A stretch of DNA of 64,000 nucleotides, from NCBI GenBank assembly GCA_023265025.1, contig JAHFUP010000003.1, forward strand, positions 62,001 to 126,000, given 5' to 3'. The notes under the pieces were generated by a model, which was given only the letters and a program-made list of their open reading frames with translations, was not told the origin of the DNA and ran no database searches. The first letter of the stretch is position 1; the number at the start of each line of letters is the position of its first letter. Source of the stretch: Acidimicrobiia bacterium (lineage in GTDB: Bacteria > Actinomycetota > Acidimicrobiia > Acidimicrobiales > AC-14). Both the position numbers and the translations under genes were made by a program. This document shows positions 1 through 7,030 of this stretch, one piece after another.

Positions 1-2
1 TG

Positions 3-377
3 CGGGCCGGCGGTGTGGTCGCCCTCGACCTGTGCGACCTCCGGTGGGGCGAGGCCCGGCGCGGCGCGCCGCCGTTCGCGCGGGTGGAGGACGACTGGGC
101 CATCGTGACGAGGTTCGACGTCCCGTCACCCGACCGCTTCGTCCGCCACATCACCACGTTCGTGCGGGCCGGCGCCGCCGGCCCGTGGCGGCGCGACGAC
201 GAGCGCCATGACAACGTGCTGCTCGACACGTCGAAGGTGCCGGCGCTCCTGGCCCGGTACGGCGTGGCGGTGACGGTGTCGCCGGCGTTCGGCGACGAGC
301 GGTTGCCCGACGGCCTGGTCGCCGTCGTGGGCACGAGCGTGGGCCGCCCGGGGCTCGAACCCGGCCCAGAAGCTTAA
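3..377 (+). CDS. Class I SAM-dependent methyltransferase, C-terminal part
   Basis: The frame is open to the left edge of the window, so the start and the SAM-binding domain are missing. What remains, about 125 residues, looks like the C-terminal half of small actinobacterial class I methyltransferases: a strand ending in VALDLCDL, a WAIVTRF segment, an RRDDERHDN segment and a final LVAVVGT strand. The methyl acceptor cannot be told from this part. The last 12 or so codons are unusual because they are the antisense of the tRNA-Lys gene; the stop codon TAA lies in the antisense of the anticodon loop. The natural end of the family is near the LVAVVGT strand, so the tail is probably a chance extension. 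The family call is from remembered family features and is moderately sure. Confidence 0.6.
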   Translation, partial: RAGGVVALDLCDLRWGEARRGAPPFARVEDDWAIVTRFDVPSPDRFVRHITTFVRAGAAGPWRRDDERHDNVLLDTSKVPALLARYGVAVTVSPAFGDERLPDGLVAVVGTSVGRPGLEPGPEA

Positions 378-411
378 AAGGCTCCCGCTCTACCCGATGA
401 GCTAACGGCCC
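340..411 (-). tRNA. tRNA-Lys (anticodon TTT)
   Basis: The minus strand folds into a full cloverleaf: 7-bp acceptor stem (GGGCCGT with GCGGCCC, one G-U), D arm GCTC/GAGC, 5-bp anticodon stem GGAGC/GCTTC around loop CTTTTAA, a 4-nt variable loop, and T arm CCGGG-TTCGAGC-CCCGG. The anticodon TTT (positions 376-378) falls exactly at tRNA positions 34-36. The discriminator is A (340) and CCA is not encoded. A TANNNT hexamer (TACGCT on the minus strand, 419-424) ends 7 nt before the mature 5' end, so transcription may start at the first base of the tRNA. The convergent methyltransferase frame overlaps it by 38 nt. Confidence 0.95.
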
Positions 412-424
412 GCCGACCAGCGTA
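412..424 (-). promoter_or_regulatory. Putative promoter -10 of tRNA-Lys
   Basis: The minus strand reads TACGCT at 424-419, a good actinobacterial -10 (TANNNT), followed by 7 nt and then G411, the mature 5' end of the tRNA. No clear -35 is seen. The spacing predicts initiation at or next to the mature tRNA end. Confidence 0.4.
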
Positions 425-476
425 CTCAGTGCCGTTTCGCCGGCCGAGGGCGGCTGGTTCCGGCATTGTTAGGGCG

Positions 477-926
477 GTGCCCACCATCCGGATCGTGACG
501 AAGATCGCGGCGCCCGTCGAGACGTGCTTCGACCTGTCCCGGAGCATCGACTTGCACCTGGAATCGATGGTGGCGTCGAGGGAACGAGCGGTCGCCGGCG
601 TGACATCGGGCCTTATCGAGGACGGTCAGGAGGTCAGCTGGGAGGCGCACCACCTGGGCGTCCGCTGGCGCATGACGTCGCGGATCACGGCGTTCGACCG
701 GCCGCATCGGTTCGTCGACGAGATGGTCCGCGGGCCGTTCGCCTTGTTCCGGCACGAGCACCGGTTCGAGGCCGACGGTGACGGCACGGTCATGACCGAC
801 ACTGTGGAGCTCAAGATGGGGTGGGGCCCGCTCCGGCCGCTGGCCGAAGTGTGCGCCGGCGCCTACCTGCGCCGGCTGATCGTGATCCGGAACGCGGCGA
901 TCAAGGGGCGTGCCGAGCAGGGCTGA
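477..926 (+). CDS. SRPBCC (START/polyketide cyclase-like) family protein
   Basis: A 149-residue protein of the SRPBCC fold, which binds hydrophobic ligands in a deep cavity. Typical features are the N-terminal strand PTIRIVTKIAAPVETCFDL, the central WEAHHLGVRWRM strands, FDRPHRFVDEMVRGPF, FRHEHRFE, and a C-terminal helix rich in Arg/Leu. GTG at 477 is chosen because the conserved family start is PTIRIV; the longer frame from 429 adds a basic, low-complexity extension. The ligand is unknown. It lies tail to tail with the DUF2071 gene, overlapping it by 26 nt. Confidence 0.75.
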   Translation: MPTIRIVTKIAAPVETCFDLSRSIDLHLESMVASRERAVAGVTSGLIEDGQEVSWEAHHLGVRWRMTSRITAFDRPHRFVDEMVRGPFALFRHEHRFEADGDGTVMTDTVELKMGWGPLRPLAEVCAGAYLRRLIVIRNAAIKGRAEQG

Positions 927-1662
927 TGTCGGAGCCTGGGGCGGTGCGCAGCGAAGGCTGCGCGCACCACGTCGTCTTGAGGCCGGCCATGAGGAATGCG
1001 CTGTCGGGTACCGCCGTGCCGGCGGGGAAGTGGTGCGGGTCGTCGAAGAAGGAGGACCGGACGTCGTCCAGGCGGAGTTGCTGGAACGCCCATCCGTCGG
1101 CGACGAGCGTGACGCCGTCGTACATGCCCGCCCGCGGAGTGGCGGCGTAGCCGAGCGGCGCGCGCCGGAAGAATGCCGATGCCTCGTCGATGTTCCCGAA
1201 GACGGAGCCGTCCATTGCGTCGTTCGTGCCGTGCGCCGCCACCACAACATCCACCTCGCCGTCGCGGCTCTTGACCTCGACGCGGTACGAGCCGCCGGTT
1301 TCCTCGACCAGGAAGTCCGCCCGGCGGTGCCATCCGGGGAACAGCCGGCCGCCGACGAGCACGGTGAGGCGGGACGACGTGTCCCGACGCACGATGTACA
1401 CGCCGGCCACCGGGCCGTCCGGCGTGTCCCACTCGACCGCGATCCGGTGGGCCGCGTTCTCCGACGTCACGCCGAGCGAGGAGGGCACGCCGGCGGGCCG
1501 CACGTCGCCCAGCCGGATGAGGCAGATGCCGGCGATGCCGTAGCCGCCGACGATGGCGGGGCGGAACGGCTGGGGGAGTAGGGCCTCGAGCGTCGCCGGC
1601 TCGACCCGGTAGTTGACGAGGATCCGGCGTTGCATGGTGGCCTTGATGGTCGGTGCTCTCAC
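901..1662 (-). CDS. DUF2071 (YqjF-like) family protein
   Basis: A 253-residue protein resembling the DUF2071/YqjF family: an N-terminal QRRILVNYRV segment followed by LEALLPQPFRPAIV, a GIAGICLIRLGDVRP segment and a C-terminal FFDDPHHFP segment. The biochemical role of the family is not known to me. The start is the GTG at 1662, which overlaps the TGA of the upstream arsR-like gene (GTGA), so the two genes are very likely translated as a coupled pair. The pairing with an ArsR regulator suggests the protein belongs to the function that regulator controls. Confidence 0.75.
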   Translation of the reverse strand: MRAPTIKATMQRRILVNYRVEPATLEALLPQPFRPAIVGGYGIAGICLIRLGDVRPAGVPSSLGVTSENAAHRIAVEWDTPDGPVAGVYIVRRDTSSRLTVLVGGRLFPGWHRRADFLVEETGGSYRVEVKSRDGEVDVVVAAHGTNDAMDGSVFGNIDEASAFFRRAPLGYAATPRAGMYDGVTLVADGWAFQQLRLDDVRSSFFDDPHHFPAGTAVPDSAFLMAGLKTTWCAQPSLRTAPGSDISPARHAP

Positions 1663-1970
1663 GTCGCGCTCCTGTTCCGCCGCTTGCGCAGCACCACCTG
1701 TTCCGGGCACACGGCCGAGAGGAACCCGCCGACGCAGCTGGCCAGGCGGTCCTCGACGAGGGCGTAGTAGATCCGGTTCGACTCCCGGCGCTCGGTGACC
1801 AGGCCGGCGGCCTTCAGGACGGAGAGGTGGCGGGAGATCGACGGGCCGGTGATGGTGAAGCGGGCGACGATGTCGCCCGCAGTCAGCTCACCCTCCCGGA
1901 GGTCCTGCAGTATCTGCCGGCGGGTCGGGTCGGCGAGGGCCCGGAACACGCCGGCGCTGTCGTCTGCCAT
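1659..1970 (-). CDS. ArsR/SmtB-family winged-helix regulator
   Basis: A 103-residue ArsR-type repressor. The conserved core is visible: FRALADPTRRQILQDL, GELTAGDIVARF, then the recognition helix GPSISRHLSVLKAAGLV and the wing ERRESNRIYYAL. There is no obvious metal-binding ELCVCDL cysteine motif, so it belongs with the non-metal autorepressor type rather than the arsenic sensors. The start is ATG 1970, just upstream of ADDSAGVFRALADP. It heads an operon with the DUF2071 gene and is divergent from the SDR gene; three tandem AT-rich octamers in the shared promoter region are the likely operator. Confidence 0.88.
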   Translation of the reverse strand: MADDSAGVFRALADPTRRQILQDLREGELTAGDIVARFTITGPSISRHLSVLKAAGLVTERRESNRIYYALVEDRLASCVGGFLSAVCPEQVVLRKRRNRSAT

Positions 1971-2041
1971 GTAGCTATTTAGCCATATTGCTATACTGAC
2001 GCGCAAGCCCCTTTTCGGGGCGGACGAGCGGAGGTCGCATC
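1971..2041. promoter_or_regulatory. Divergent arsR/SDR promoter region with three tandem octamers
   Basis: An AT-rich island in otherwise GC-rich DNA. It holds three imperfect 8-bp tandem units (TAGCTATT, TAGCCATA, TTGCTATA, at 1972, 1980 and 1988). TATACT at 1992-1997 is a good -10 for the rightward SDR gene, whose leader then carries GGAGG before GTG 2042. The octamers sit between the ArsR start and this -10, as expected for an ArsR operator that controls both directions. Confidence 0.5.
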
Positions 2042-2947
2042 GTGAAGGTCGTTCTGGCCGGTGGTTCAGGGTCGCTTGGGCGTCGCATCGCCGACGACCT
2101 GACGTCACGCGGCGACGAGGTGGTCGTCCTCACCCGTTCGCCACGACAGGGTGGGCGGCACCGCCAGGTGAAGTGGGACGGCGCCACCGTCGGGCCCTGG
2201 GCAGCCGAGCTGGACGGCGCGGCCGTCGTCAACCTTGCCGGCGCACTGGTGGACCGCCGGCCGACTCCGGCGAACGTCGAGCTGCTGCGTCGGTCTCGGG
2301 TCGAACCGACGGCGGCGCTGGCTGCGGCCGCGGCCTTCGTGCCGGTGCGGCCGCCGGTGTGGATCCAGGCGAGCACGTTGGCAATCTACGGCGACGCCGG
2401 CGAGGCCGTCCTCGATGAGACCGCGCCGCCTGCGGACGGTCCGCCGCAGATGTCCGGTGTGGCTCGGGCCTGGGAGGCAGCCGCGGCCGGCGTCCCGGTG
2501 GGACGCCAGGTCGTGCTGCGCACCGGCATCGTGCTTGATCGCGACACGCCGGCTCTGGACCGCCTGACTGGCCTCGTCCGCTGGGGTCTCGGCGGGCGGA
2601 TCGCCGGCGGACGTCAGTGGGTGAGCTGGATCCACATCGTCGATTTCCTGGCGATCGTCCGGCGGGCGCTCGATGACGACAGCCTCAGTGGCGTCGTCCA
2701 CGTCACCAGCCCGAACCCGGTCCGGAACGCCGAGCTGATGGCGACGCTGCGCCAGGTGCTCCACCGGCCGGCGGCTCTGCCGACGCCGGCGGTGCTCGTC
2801 CGCCTGGGCGCGGTCGTCCTGCGCACCGATCCCGGGCTGGCGTTGACCGGCCGGCGGTGCGTGCCGGCGCGGCTGTCCGACGCGGGCTTTACCTTCAGCT
2901 ATCCAACGCTCGGCAGTGCGCTGGAAAACCTCCTCTCGGGGTCTTGA
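2042..2947 (+). CDS. TIGR01777-type NAD(P)-dependent epimerase/SDR protein
   Basis: A 301-residue extended short-chain dehydrogenase of the TIGR01777 (SulA-like, with DUF1731 tail) family. It has the nucleotide-binding loop AGGSGSLGRR near the N-terminus, NLAGALV and LRRSRVEPT, the active-site region IQASTLAIYGD with the YxxxK-type Tyr, a QWVSWIHIVDF segment and the C-terminal ARLSDAGFTFSYP typical of the DUF1731 tail. The substrate is unknown. GTG 2042 has GGAGG about 8 nt upstream. It is transcribed divergently from the ArsR gene. Confidence 0.85.
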   Translation: MKVVLAGGSGSLGRRIADDLTSRGDEVVVLTRSPRQGGRHRQVKWDGATVGPWAAELDGAAVVNLAGALVDRRPTPANVELLRRSRVEPTAALAAAAAFVPVRPPVWIQASTLAIYGDAGEAVLDETAPPADGPPQMSGVARAWEAAAAGVPVGRQVVLRTGIVLDRDTPALDRLTGLVRWGLGGRIAGGRQWVSWIHIVDFLAIVRRALDDDSLSGVVHVTSPNPVRNAELMATLRQVLHRPAALPTPAVLVRLGAVVLRTDPGLALTGRRCVPARLSDAGFTFSYPTLGSALENLLSGS

Positions 2948-2973
2948 CAACCGAACGTACGTTCGTGTACGTT
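2944..2973 (+). promoter_or_regulatory. Promoter with a LexA-type (SOS) box
   Basis: TTGACA (2944-2949) and TACGTT (2968-2973) are 18 bp apart. Between them lies the perfect palindrome CGAACGTACGTTCG (2952-2965), which fits the LexA box of Gram-positive bacteria and actinobacteria (GAAC-N4-GTTC). A repressor bound here would block the promoter. The next gene is the DUF222/HNH gene at 3025. Confidence 0.7.
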
Positions 2974-3024
2974 GGGTGGTGACTTCCCCCCTGGTCCGGC
3001 CGCCCTCCGATTGAGGGAGCCGTC

Positions 3025-4092
3025 GTGTCTGTCTCTGCATTGGTGGCTGCGGTCGACGGGCTGTGCGCGGTCGATCCGCCGGCACTGGGTGACGCCGAGA
3101 CGGTGGTGGCGTTGCAGCGCCAGCTGGAGCGGCTGACGGCGGTCGCCACCCGCGCGGTGGCGGCCTTCGACGCCGGCCGGTCCTGGGAGGCCGACGGGGC
3201 GCGGACCGCCTCGTCGTGGCTGGCGGTGCGGTGCCGGGTGCCGGCGACCTCGGCCCGCCGGCGGGTGCAGCTCGGTCGTTCGTTGCGCCACCTGCCGGCG
3301 GTGGAGGCGGCGTGGCTGGCCGGGGCGGTGGGCGAGGCCCAGGTGCGGCTGTTCGCCGAGGTGCGGACGCCGGCGACGGCGGAAGTGCTGGCCCGCGACG
3401 AGGCCATGCTGGTCGAGCAGGCCCAGAGGTTGGGGTACCGCTCCTTCGTCCGTGCGTTGGCGTACTGGGCCCAGCTGGCCGATCCGGCAGGGACCGAGGC
3501 CGGCGCCGAGGCCCAGCACGCCGCCCGCAAGGTGCACCTGTCGGAGACCTTCGGGGGTTCGTGGGCCCTCAGTGGTCAGTTCGACCCCATCGGCGGGGCG
3601 GTGCTGTCCCGGGCCCTGGGCATCATCGAGCAGGAGCTGTTCGAGGCCGACTGGGCCGAGGCCAGGGAGCGCTTCGGCGACCACGTGCTCCTCAGCCACC
3701 TGGCCCGCACGCCGGCCCAGCGCCGGGCCGACGCCCTGGTGGAGATGGCCCGCCGGGCGCTGGCCGTCCCCGCCGGCGCCCGGGCGCCCGAGCCGCTGTT
3801 CACCGTCGTGGTGGGGTATGAGACCTTCGCCGGGCGGATCTGTGAGCTGGCCAACGGGGCGGTGGTCGCCCCGGGCTCACTCGTGGCGTGGATGGACGAG
3901 GCCTGGGTGGAGCGGGTGGTGTTCGACGGTCCCAGCCGGGTCAGCGACGTGGGCGTGCGCCGGCGCCTGTTCGCCGGCGCCACCCGGCGGGCGGTGGAGG
4001 TGCGGGACCGGCAGTGCTTCCACCCCTACTGCGAGCGCCGGCGGAGCGGTGCGAGATCGACCACGTGCAGCCGTGGGCCGCCGGCGGGTTGA
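3025..4092 (+). CDS. DUF222/HNH (13E12-type) protein, frameshifted before the HNH motif
   Basis: The first about 340 residues match the actinobacterial DUF222 or 13E12-repeat family: a helical region with LQRQLERLTAVATRAVAAF, WLAVRCRVPATSARRRV, a SGQFDPIGGAVL segment and the pre-HNH segment RRAVEVRDRQCFHPYCE. The reading frame then goes wrong and ends after 15 or so unrelated residues (RRRSGARSTTCSRG). The expected HNH nuclease end lies in the -1 frame at 4038-4169. The loss of one base near 4036 explains this; sequencing error, true mutation or programmed slippage cannot be told apart here. The promoter carries a LexA-type box, so expression on DNA damage is expected. Confidence 0.8.
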   Translation: MSVSALVAAVDGLCAVDPPALGDAETVVALQRQLERLTAVATRAVAAFDAGRSWEADGARTASSWLAVRCRVPATSARRRVQLGRSLRHLPAVEAAWLAGAVGEAQVRLFAEVRTPATAEVLARDEAMLVEQAQRLGYRSFVRALAYWAQLADPAGTEAGAEAQHAARKVHLSETFGGSWALSGQFDPIGGAVLSRALGIIEQELFEADWAEARERFGDHVLLSHLARTPAQRRADALVEMARRALAVPAGARAPEPLFTVVVGYETFAGRICELANGAVVAPGSLVAWMDEAWVERVVFDGPSRVSDVGVRRRLFAGATRRAVEVRDRQCFHPYCERRRSGARSTTCSRGPPAG

Positions 4093-4169
4093 CCACCGAG
4101 GCCAACGGGCGGGTGGCGTGCGGGTTCCACAACCGGGAGCGGCACCGGCCACGGGCGGGGCCGGCGTGA
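4038..4169 (+). pseudogene. Out-of-frame HNH end of the DUF222 gene
   Basis: Read in the -1 frame, this segment gives PAERCEIDHVQPWAAGG followed by TEANGRVACGFHNRERH, the usual Cys/His-rich HNH nuclease core (EIDH, then N and H later) of the 13E12-type proteins. It has no start of its own and continues the protein begun at 3025 if one base is restored near 4036. Together the two pieces make a protein of normal family architecture. Confidence 0.75.
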
Positions 4170-4177
4170 GCGCCGTG

Positions 4178-4354
4178 TCAGGACGCAAGGACGTCGGCGA
4201 CGATCGCTTCCAGATCGATGGTGGCGTGGGCGTCGACCCATGGGCGCCCGTCTTCGTCGTGGTTGCATCCCCAGGTGCCGAGGGGGAGCTCGTCGAAGGC
4301 CCGCCGCGTGACGTCGGTCACCCGTGCATTGTCGCGCCTGACAACCCATGGCAC
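4178..4354 (-). CDS. Small hypothetical protein
   Basis: A possible 58-residue protein on the minus strand, read from GTG 4354. It has a believable composition: basic N-terminus, then RRAFDELPLGTWGCNHDEDG, a PWVDAH segment and an acidic amphipathic C-terminus. No family is recognised. It fills the space between the HNH gene and the dksA-like gene, but its start lies inside the dksA-like promoter and no ribosome site is clear. Confidence 0.4.
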   Translation of the reverse strand: MPWVVRRDNARVTDVTRRAFDELPLGTWGCNHDEDGRPWVDAHATIDLEAIVADVLAS

Positions 4355-4365
4355 CGGCGTAGGCT
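4338..4365 (+). promoter_or_regulatory. Leaderless promoter of the DksA-like gene
   Basis: CTGACA (4338-4343), a 16-bp spacer and TAGGCT (4360-4365) are followed by exactly 7 nt and then ATG 4373. Transcription should start at the A of the start codon, so the mRNA would have no leader. No ribosome-binding site is visible, in agreement. Confidence 0.55.
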
Positions 4366-4372
4366 GGTTCGG

Positions 4373-4780
4373 ATGGACAGTGACCTGGCGCGGCAGCGGT
4401 TGGCAGCGGAGAGAGACCGGCTCGCCGGCGTGCGGTCGTCGTTCGACGACGAGCACCTGGGCGACGAGTCGGAGAGCGAGAGCAGCGGCGAGCTGAGCTC
4501 CTACGACCAGCACAACGCCGACATGGGCACCGAGACGTTCGAGCGTGAGAAGGACCTGTCGATCCTGGAGCAGGTAGAGGCCGAGCTGGCCGACGTCGAG
4601 CACGCCCTGCGCCGGCTCGACGAGGGCACGTACGGCACCTGCGAGATCGACGGCAAGCCGATCCCCGAGGAGCGGCTCGAGGCGGTGCCGGCCGCCCGGC
4701 TGTGCCTTGAGCACCAGGCCCGAGCCGAGCGTGAGGTGCGGGCGGGGGTCGGCCAGGGGCAGGCAGCCGGTCCCGAGTAG
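4373..4780 (+). CDS. TraR/DksA-family protein
   Basis: A 135-residue protein of the DksA/TraR type, which in studied members binds the secondary channel of RNA polymerase. The N-terminal two thirds form a coiled coil with an acidic stretch (ESESSGELSSYDQHNAD) as in other DksA/TraR proteins. The C-terminal finger is GTYGTCEIDGKPIPEERLEA, then PAARLCLEHQ. Only two of the four usual zinc cysteines remain (C-x-x-D and C-x-x-H). It opens a run of same-strand genes through at least the AarF kinase, 7 nt downstream. Confidence 0.85.
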   Translation: MDSDLARQRLAAERDRLAGVRSSFDDEHLGDESESESSGELSSYDQHNADMGTETFEREKDLSILEQVEAELADVEHALRRLDEGTYGTCEIDGKPIPEERLEAVPAARLCLEHQARAEREVRAGVGQGQAAGPE

Positions 4781-4787
4781 CCGGAGC

Positions 4788-6245
4788 ATGCGCAGATCTG
4801 TCGCGCTGGGTGCCGGCGCCGCGGCCGTGGTCGGTGCCGCCGGCGTGGGGGCGGGCGTCGTGCTGTCCGACCAGGACCGGCGGGTGCGGCTGGAGCGTCA
4901 GGCCCGGGTGTGGCGGCTGTCGACCCGCCGCAGCGTCGCATGGGCGGTCACCAAGGTGCGGGGCAGCCGGGCCAGCGACGAGCGGCGGGCCCAGCTCGAG
5001 GAGCAGTTCGCCATCCGCACCGCCGAGGACGTGGCGAGGGTGCTCGGCGGCATGAAGGGCGCCATCATGAAGGCGGGCCAGATGGTGTCCTTCATCGCCG
5101 ACGGGCTCCCGCCCGAGGCCCAGGCCGCCCTCGCCACCCTGCAGGCCGACGTACCCCCCATGGCGCCGAGCCTGGCCGAGGGCGTCATCCGCTCCGAGCT
5201 GGGCGCGGAGGCTGAGAAGCTGTTCCTCGACTGGGACCCCATCCCCGTCGCCGCGGCGTCGATCGGCCAGGTGCACCGGGCGGTCATGCCCGACGGGCGA
5301 CTGGTGGCGGTGAAGGTCCAGTACCCGGGGGTCGACAAGGCCATCCGCTCCGACCTCGACAACGCCGAGTTCCTCTATGGCCTGTTCGCCTCGTTCGCGC
5401 TCAAGAACATGGACGTGAAGCCCATGGTCGACGAGCTCCGGGCCCGGATGGGTGACGAGCTGGACTACCGGCTGGAGGCGATGTGCCAGAAGGAGTTCGC
5501 CGACCGCTACCGCGACCACCCGTTCATCCACGTGCCCGACGTCATCCCCGAGCGCAGCAGCCGGCGCGTCCTGACCAGCGATTGGGTCGACGGCATGAAC
5601 TGGCAGGAGTTCCTCGACACGGCCACGCCGGCGCAGAAGCACACGGCCGCCGAGGTGCTGTTCCGGTTCGCCGAGGGCTCGATCTGGCACCACCGGGTGT
5701 TCAACGGCGATCCCCACCCCGGCAACTACCGGTTCCACCCTGAGAGCGGCAAGGTCACGTTCCTCGACTTCGGGCTGGTCAAGCGGTGGTCGCCGGGCGA
5801 GCTGGAGGGCCTCAGCCCCATCCTCGACGCCATCCTGGCCCAGGACCCCGAGGGCACGCTGAAGGCGGTCGTCCACTCGGGATTCCTGCCGCCCGATGCG
5901 GCGGTCTCGGCCGAGCGGCTGTACGAGTACTGCACCCTTCCCTACCTGCCGTTCCAGGCCGAGGAGTTCACATACTCCAGTGAGTTCGTGGGCCAGACGC
6001 TTCAGCGCATGCTCGATCTGGCCGGCGAGTTCAGCGACGTGATCCGCCAGCTCAACATGCCGCCGTCGTACGTCATCCTCGACCGGGTGGTATGGGGCAT
6101 GAGCGCGCTGTTCGGGCGCATGGGGGTCACCCACCGCTGGGGCGAGCTGCTGGACGAGTACCTCCACCACGCCCCGCCCTCCACGGAGCTCGGCCGGGCC
6201 GAGGTCGAATGGCGACGTCGCCGGCTCGCGGCCGCGCAGCTTTAG
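4788..6245 (+). CDS. AarF/UbiB (ABC1) family atypical kinase
   Basis: A 485-residue ABC1/UbiB-family protein. ATG 4788 gives an N-terminal hydrophobic segment (VALGAGAAAVVGAAGVGAGVV) that may anchor it to the membrane. The diagnostic motifs are present in order: KAGQ (KGAIMKAGQMVSF), the Ala-rich loop AAASIGQVHRA, VAVKVQYPG with the ATP-binding lysine, GDPHPGNYRF with catalytic residues, and LDFGLVKRW with the metal-binding Asp. Studied relatives act in quinone biosynthesis or lipid homeostasis; here the target is unknown. The gene overlaps the downstream hydrolase gene by 37 nt. Confidence 0.88.
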   Translation: MRRSVALGAGAAAVVGAAGVGAGVVLSDQDRRVRLERQARVWRLSTRRSVAWAVTKVRGSRASDERRAQLEEQFAIRTAEDVARVLGGMKGAIMKAGQMVSFIADGLPPEAQAALATLQADVPPMAPSLAEGVIRSELGAEAEKLFLDWDPIPVAAASIGQVHRAVMPDGRLVAVKVQYPGVDKAIRSDLDNAEFLYGLFASFALKNMDVKPMVDELRARMGDELDYRLEAMCQKEFADRYRDHPFIHVPDVIPERSSRRVLTSDWVDGMNWQEFLDTATPAQKHTAAEVLFRFAEGSIWHHRVFNGDPHPGNYRFHPESGKVTFLDFGLVKRWSPGELEGLSPILDAILAQDPEGTLKAVVHSGFLPPDAAVSAERLYEYCTLPYLPFQAEEFTYSSEFVGQTLQRMLDLAGEFSDVIRQLNMPPSYVILDRVVWGMSALFGRMGVTHRWGELLDEYLHHAPPSTELGRAEVEWRRRRLAAAQL

Positions 6246-7018
6246 CCGGCTACCTGCGCAAGCACGCCTTCGTCCCGAAATACGGGGCGGAGCAGCGGCT
6301 GTCGCTGGTCACCGACGACGGCGTCCGCCTCGCCGCGGCCCGGCTGCAGGGGCCGGCCGACGCCAGGGGCACGGTCGTGCTGGTCCACGGGTTCAGCCAG
6401 TCGTCGCGCATGCCGCGCATCCACGCCTTCGCCCACGCCATGGCCGAGCGGATGCACGTGATCGTCCCCGACCTGCGGGGGCATGGGGCGTCGGGCGGGC
6501 TGAGCAGCATGGGGCCCAAGGAGCCGCTCGACGTCAAGGCGGCGGTGGAAGCCGCCGACCCGTCGCTGCCCGTGGTGACCGTGGGGATCAGCCTGGGGGG
6601 CGCCGCGGTCCTGCTCCACGCCGGCACGTTCCGGGGCGTGGCGGGCGTGGTGGCCATCAGCGCGCCGGCGTGGTGGGGTGCCTGGGACACGCCGGCCACC
6701 AGGCGCATCCAGCGCTACGCCATGACGCCGGCGGGCCGGCGGTTCCTGGCCATCGTCATGCGGACCCGCATCGCCCAGGTGTGCGAGGGGGTGCCCCACG
6801 CCGAGGAGCAGGCCGCCGCCATCGCGCCGGCGTTCACCCTGGTGGTCGCCGACCCGGCGGACCATTACTTCAACGAGGAGCACCCGCAGACCATCTACCG
6901 CTGGGCCAACGAACCGAAGGACCTCTGGCTGCTCCCCGGCACCGGCCACGGCACCGACCTGCTGTCGCCGTCCTTCACCGGCCGCCTCCTGGAGGAGCTC
7001 GACCGCCGGCTCAGATAG
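6209..7018 (+). CDS. Alpha/beta hydrolase
   Basis: A 269-residue alpha/beta hydrolase. The oxyanion strand VLVHGFSQSSR, the DLRGHGASGG segment, the nucleophile elbow GISLGG and the catalytic His in LPGTGHGTD are all visible. The substrate is unknown; the fold covers esterases, lipases and monoacylglycerol lipases. ATG 6209 is chosen since it precedes the conserved part closely and lies within the last codons of the AarF gene, suggesting coupling. Confidence 0.8.
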   Translation: MATSPARGRAALAGYLRKHAFVPKYGAEQRLSLVTDDGVRLAAARLQGPADARGTVVLVHGFSQSSRMPRIHAFAHAMAERMHVIVPDLRGHGASGGLSSMGPKEPLDVKAAVEAADPSLPVVTVGISLGGAAVLLHAGTFRGVAGVVAISAPAWWGAWDTPATRRIQRYAMTPAGRRFLAIVMRTRIAQVCEGVPHAEEQAAAIAPAFTLVVADPADHYFNEEHPQTIYRWANEPKDLWLLPGTGHGTDLLSPSFTGRLLEELDRRLR

Positions 7019-7030
7019 CGTCCGTGCCAG

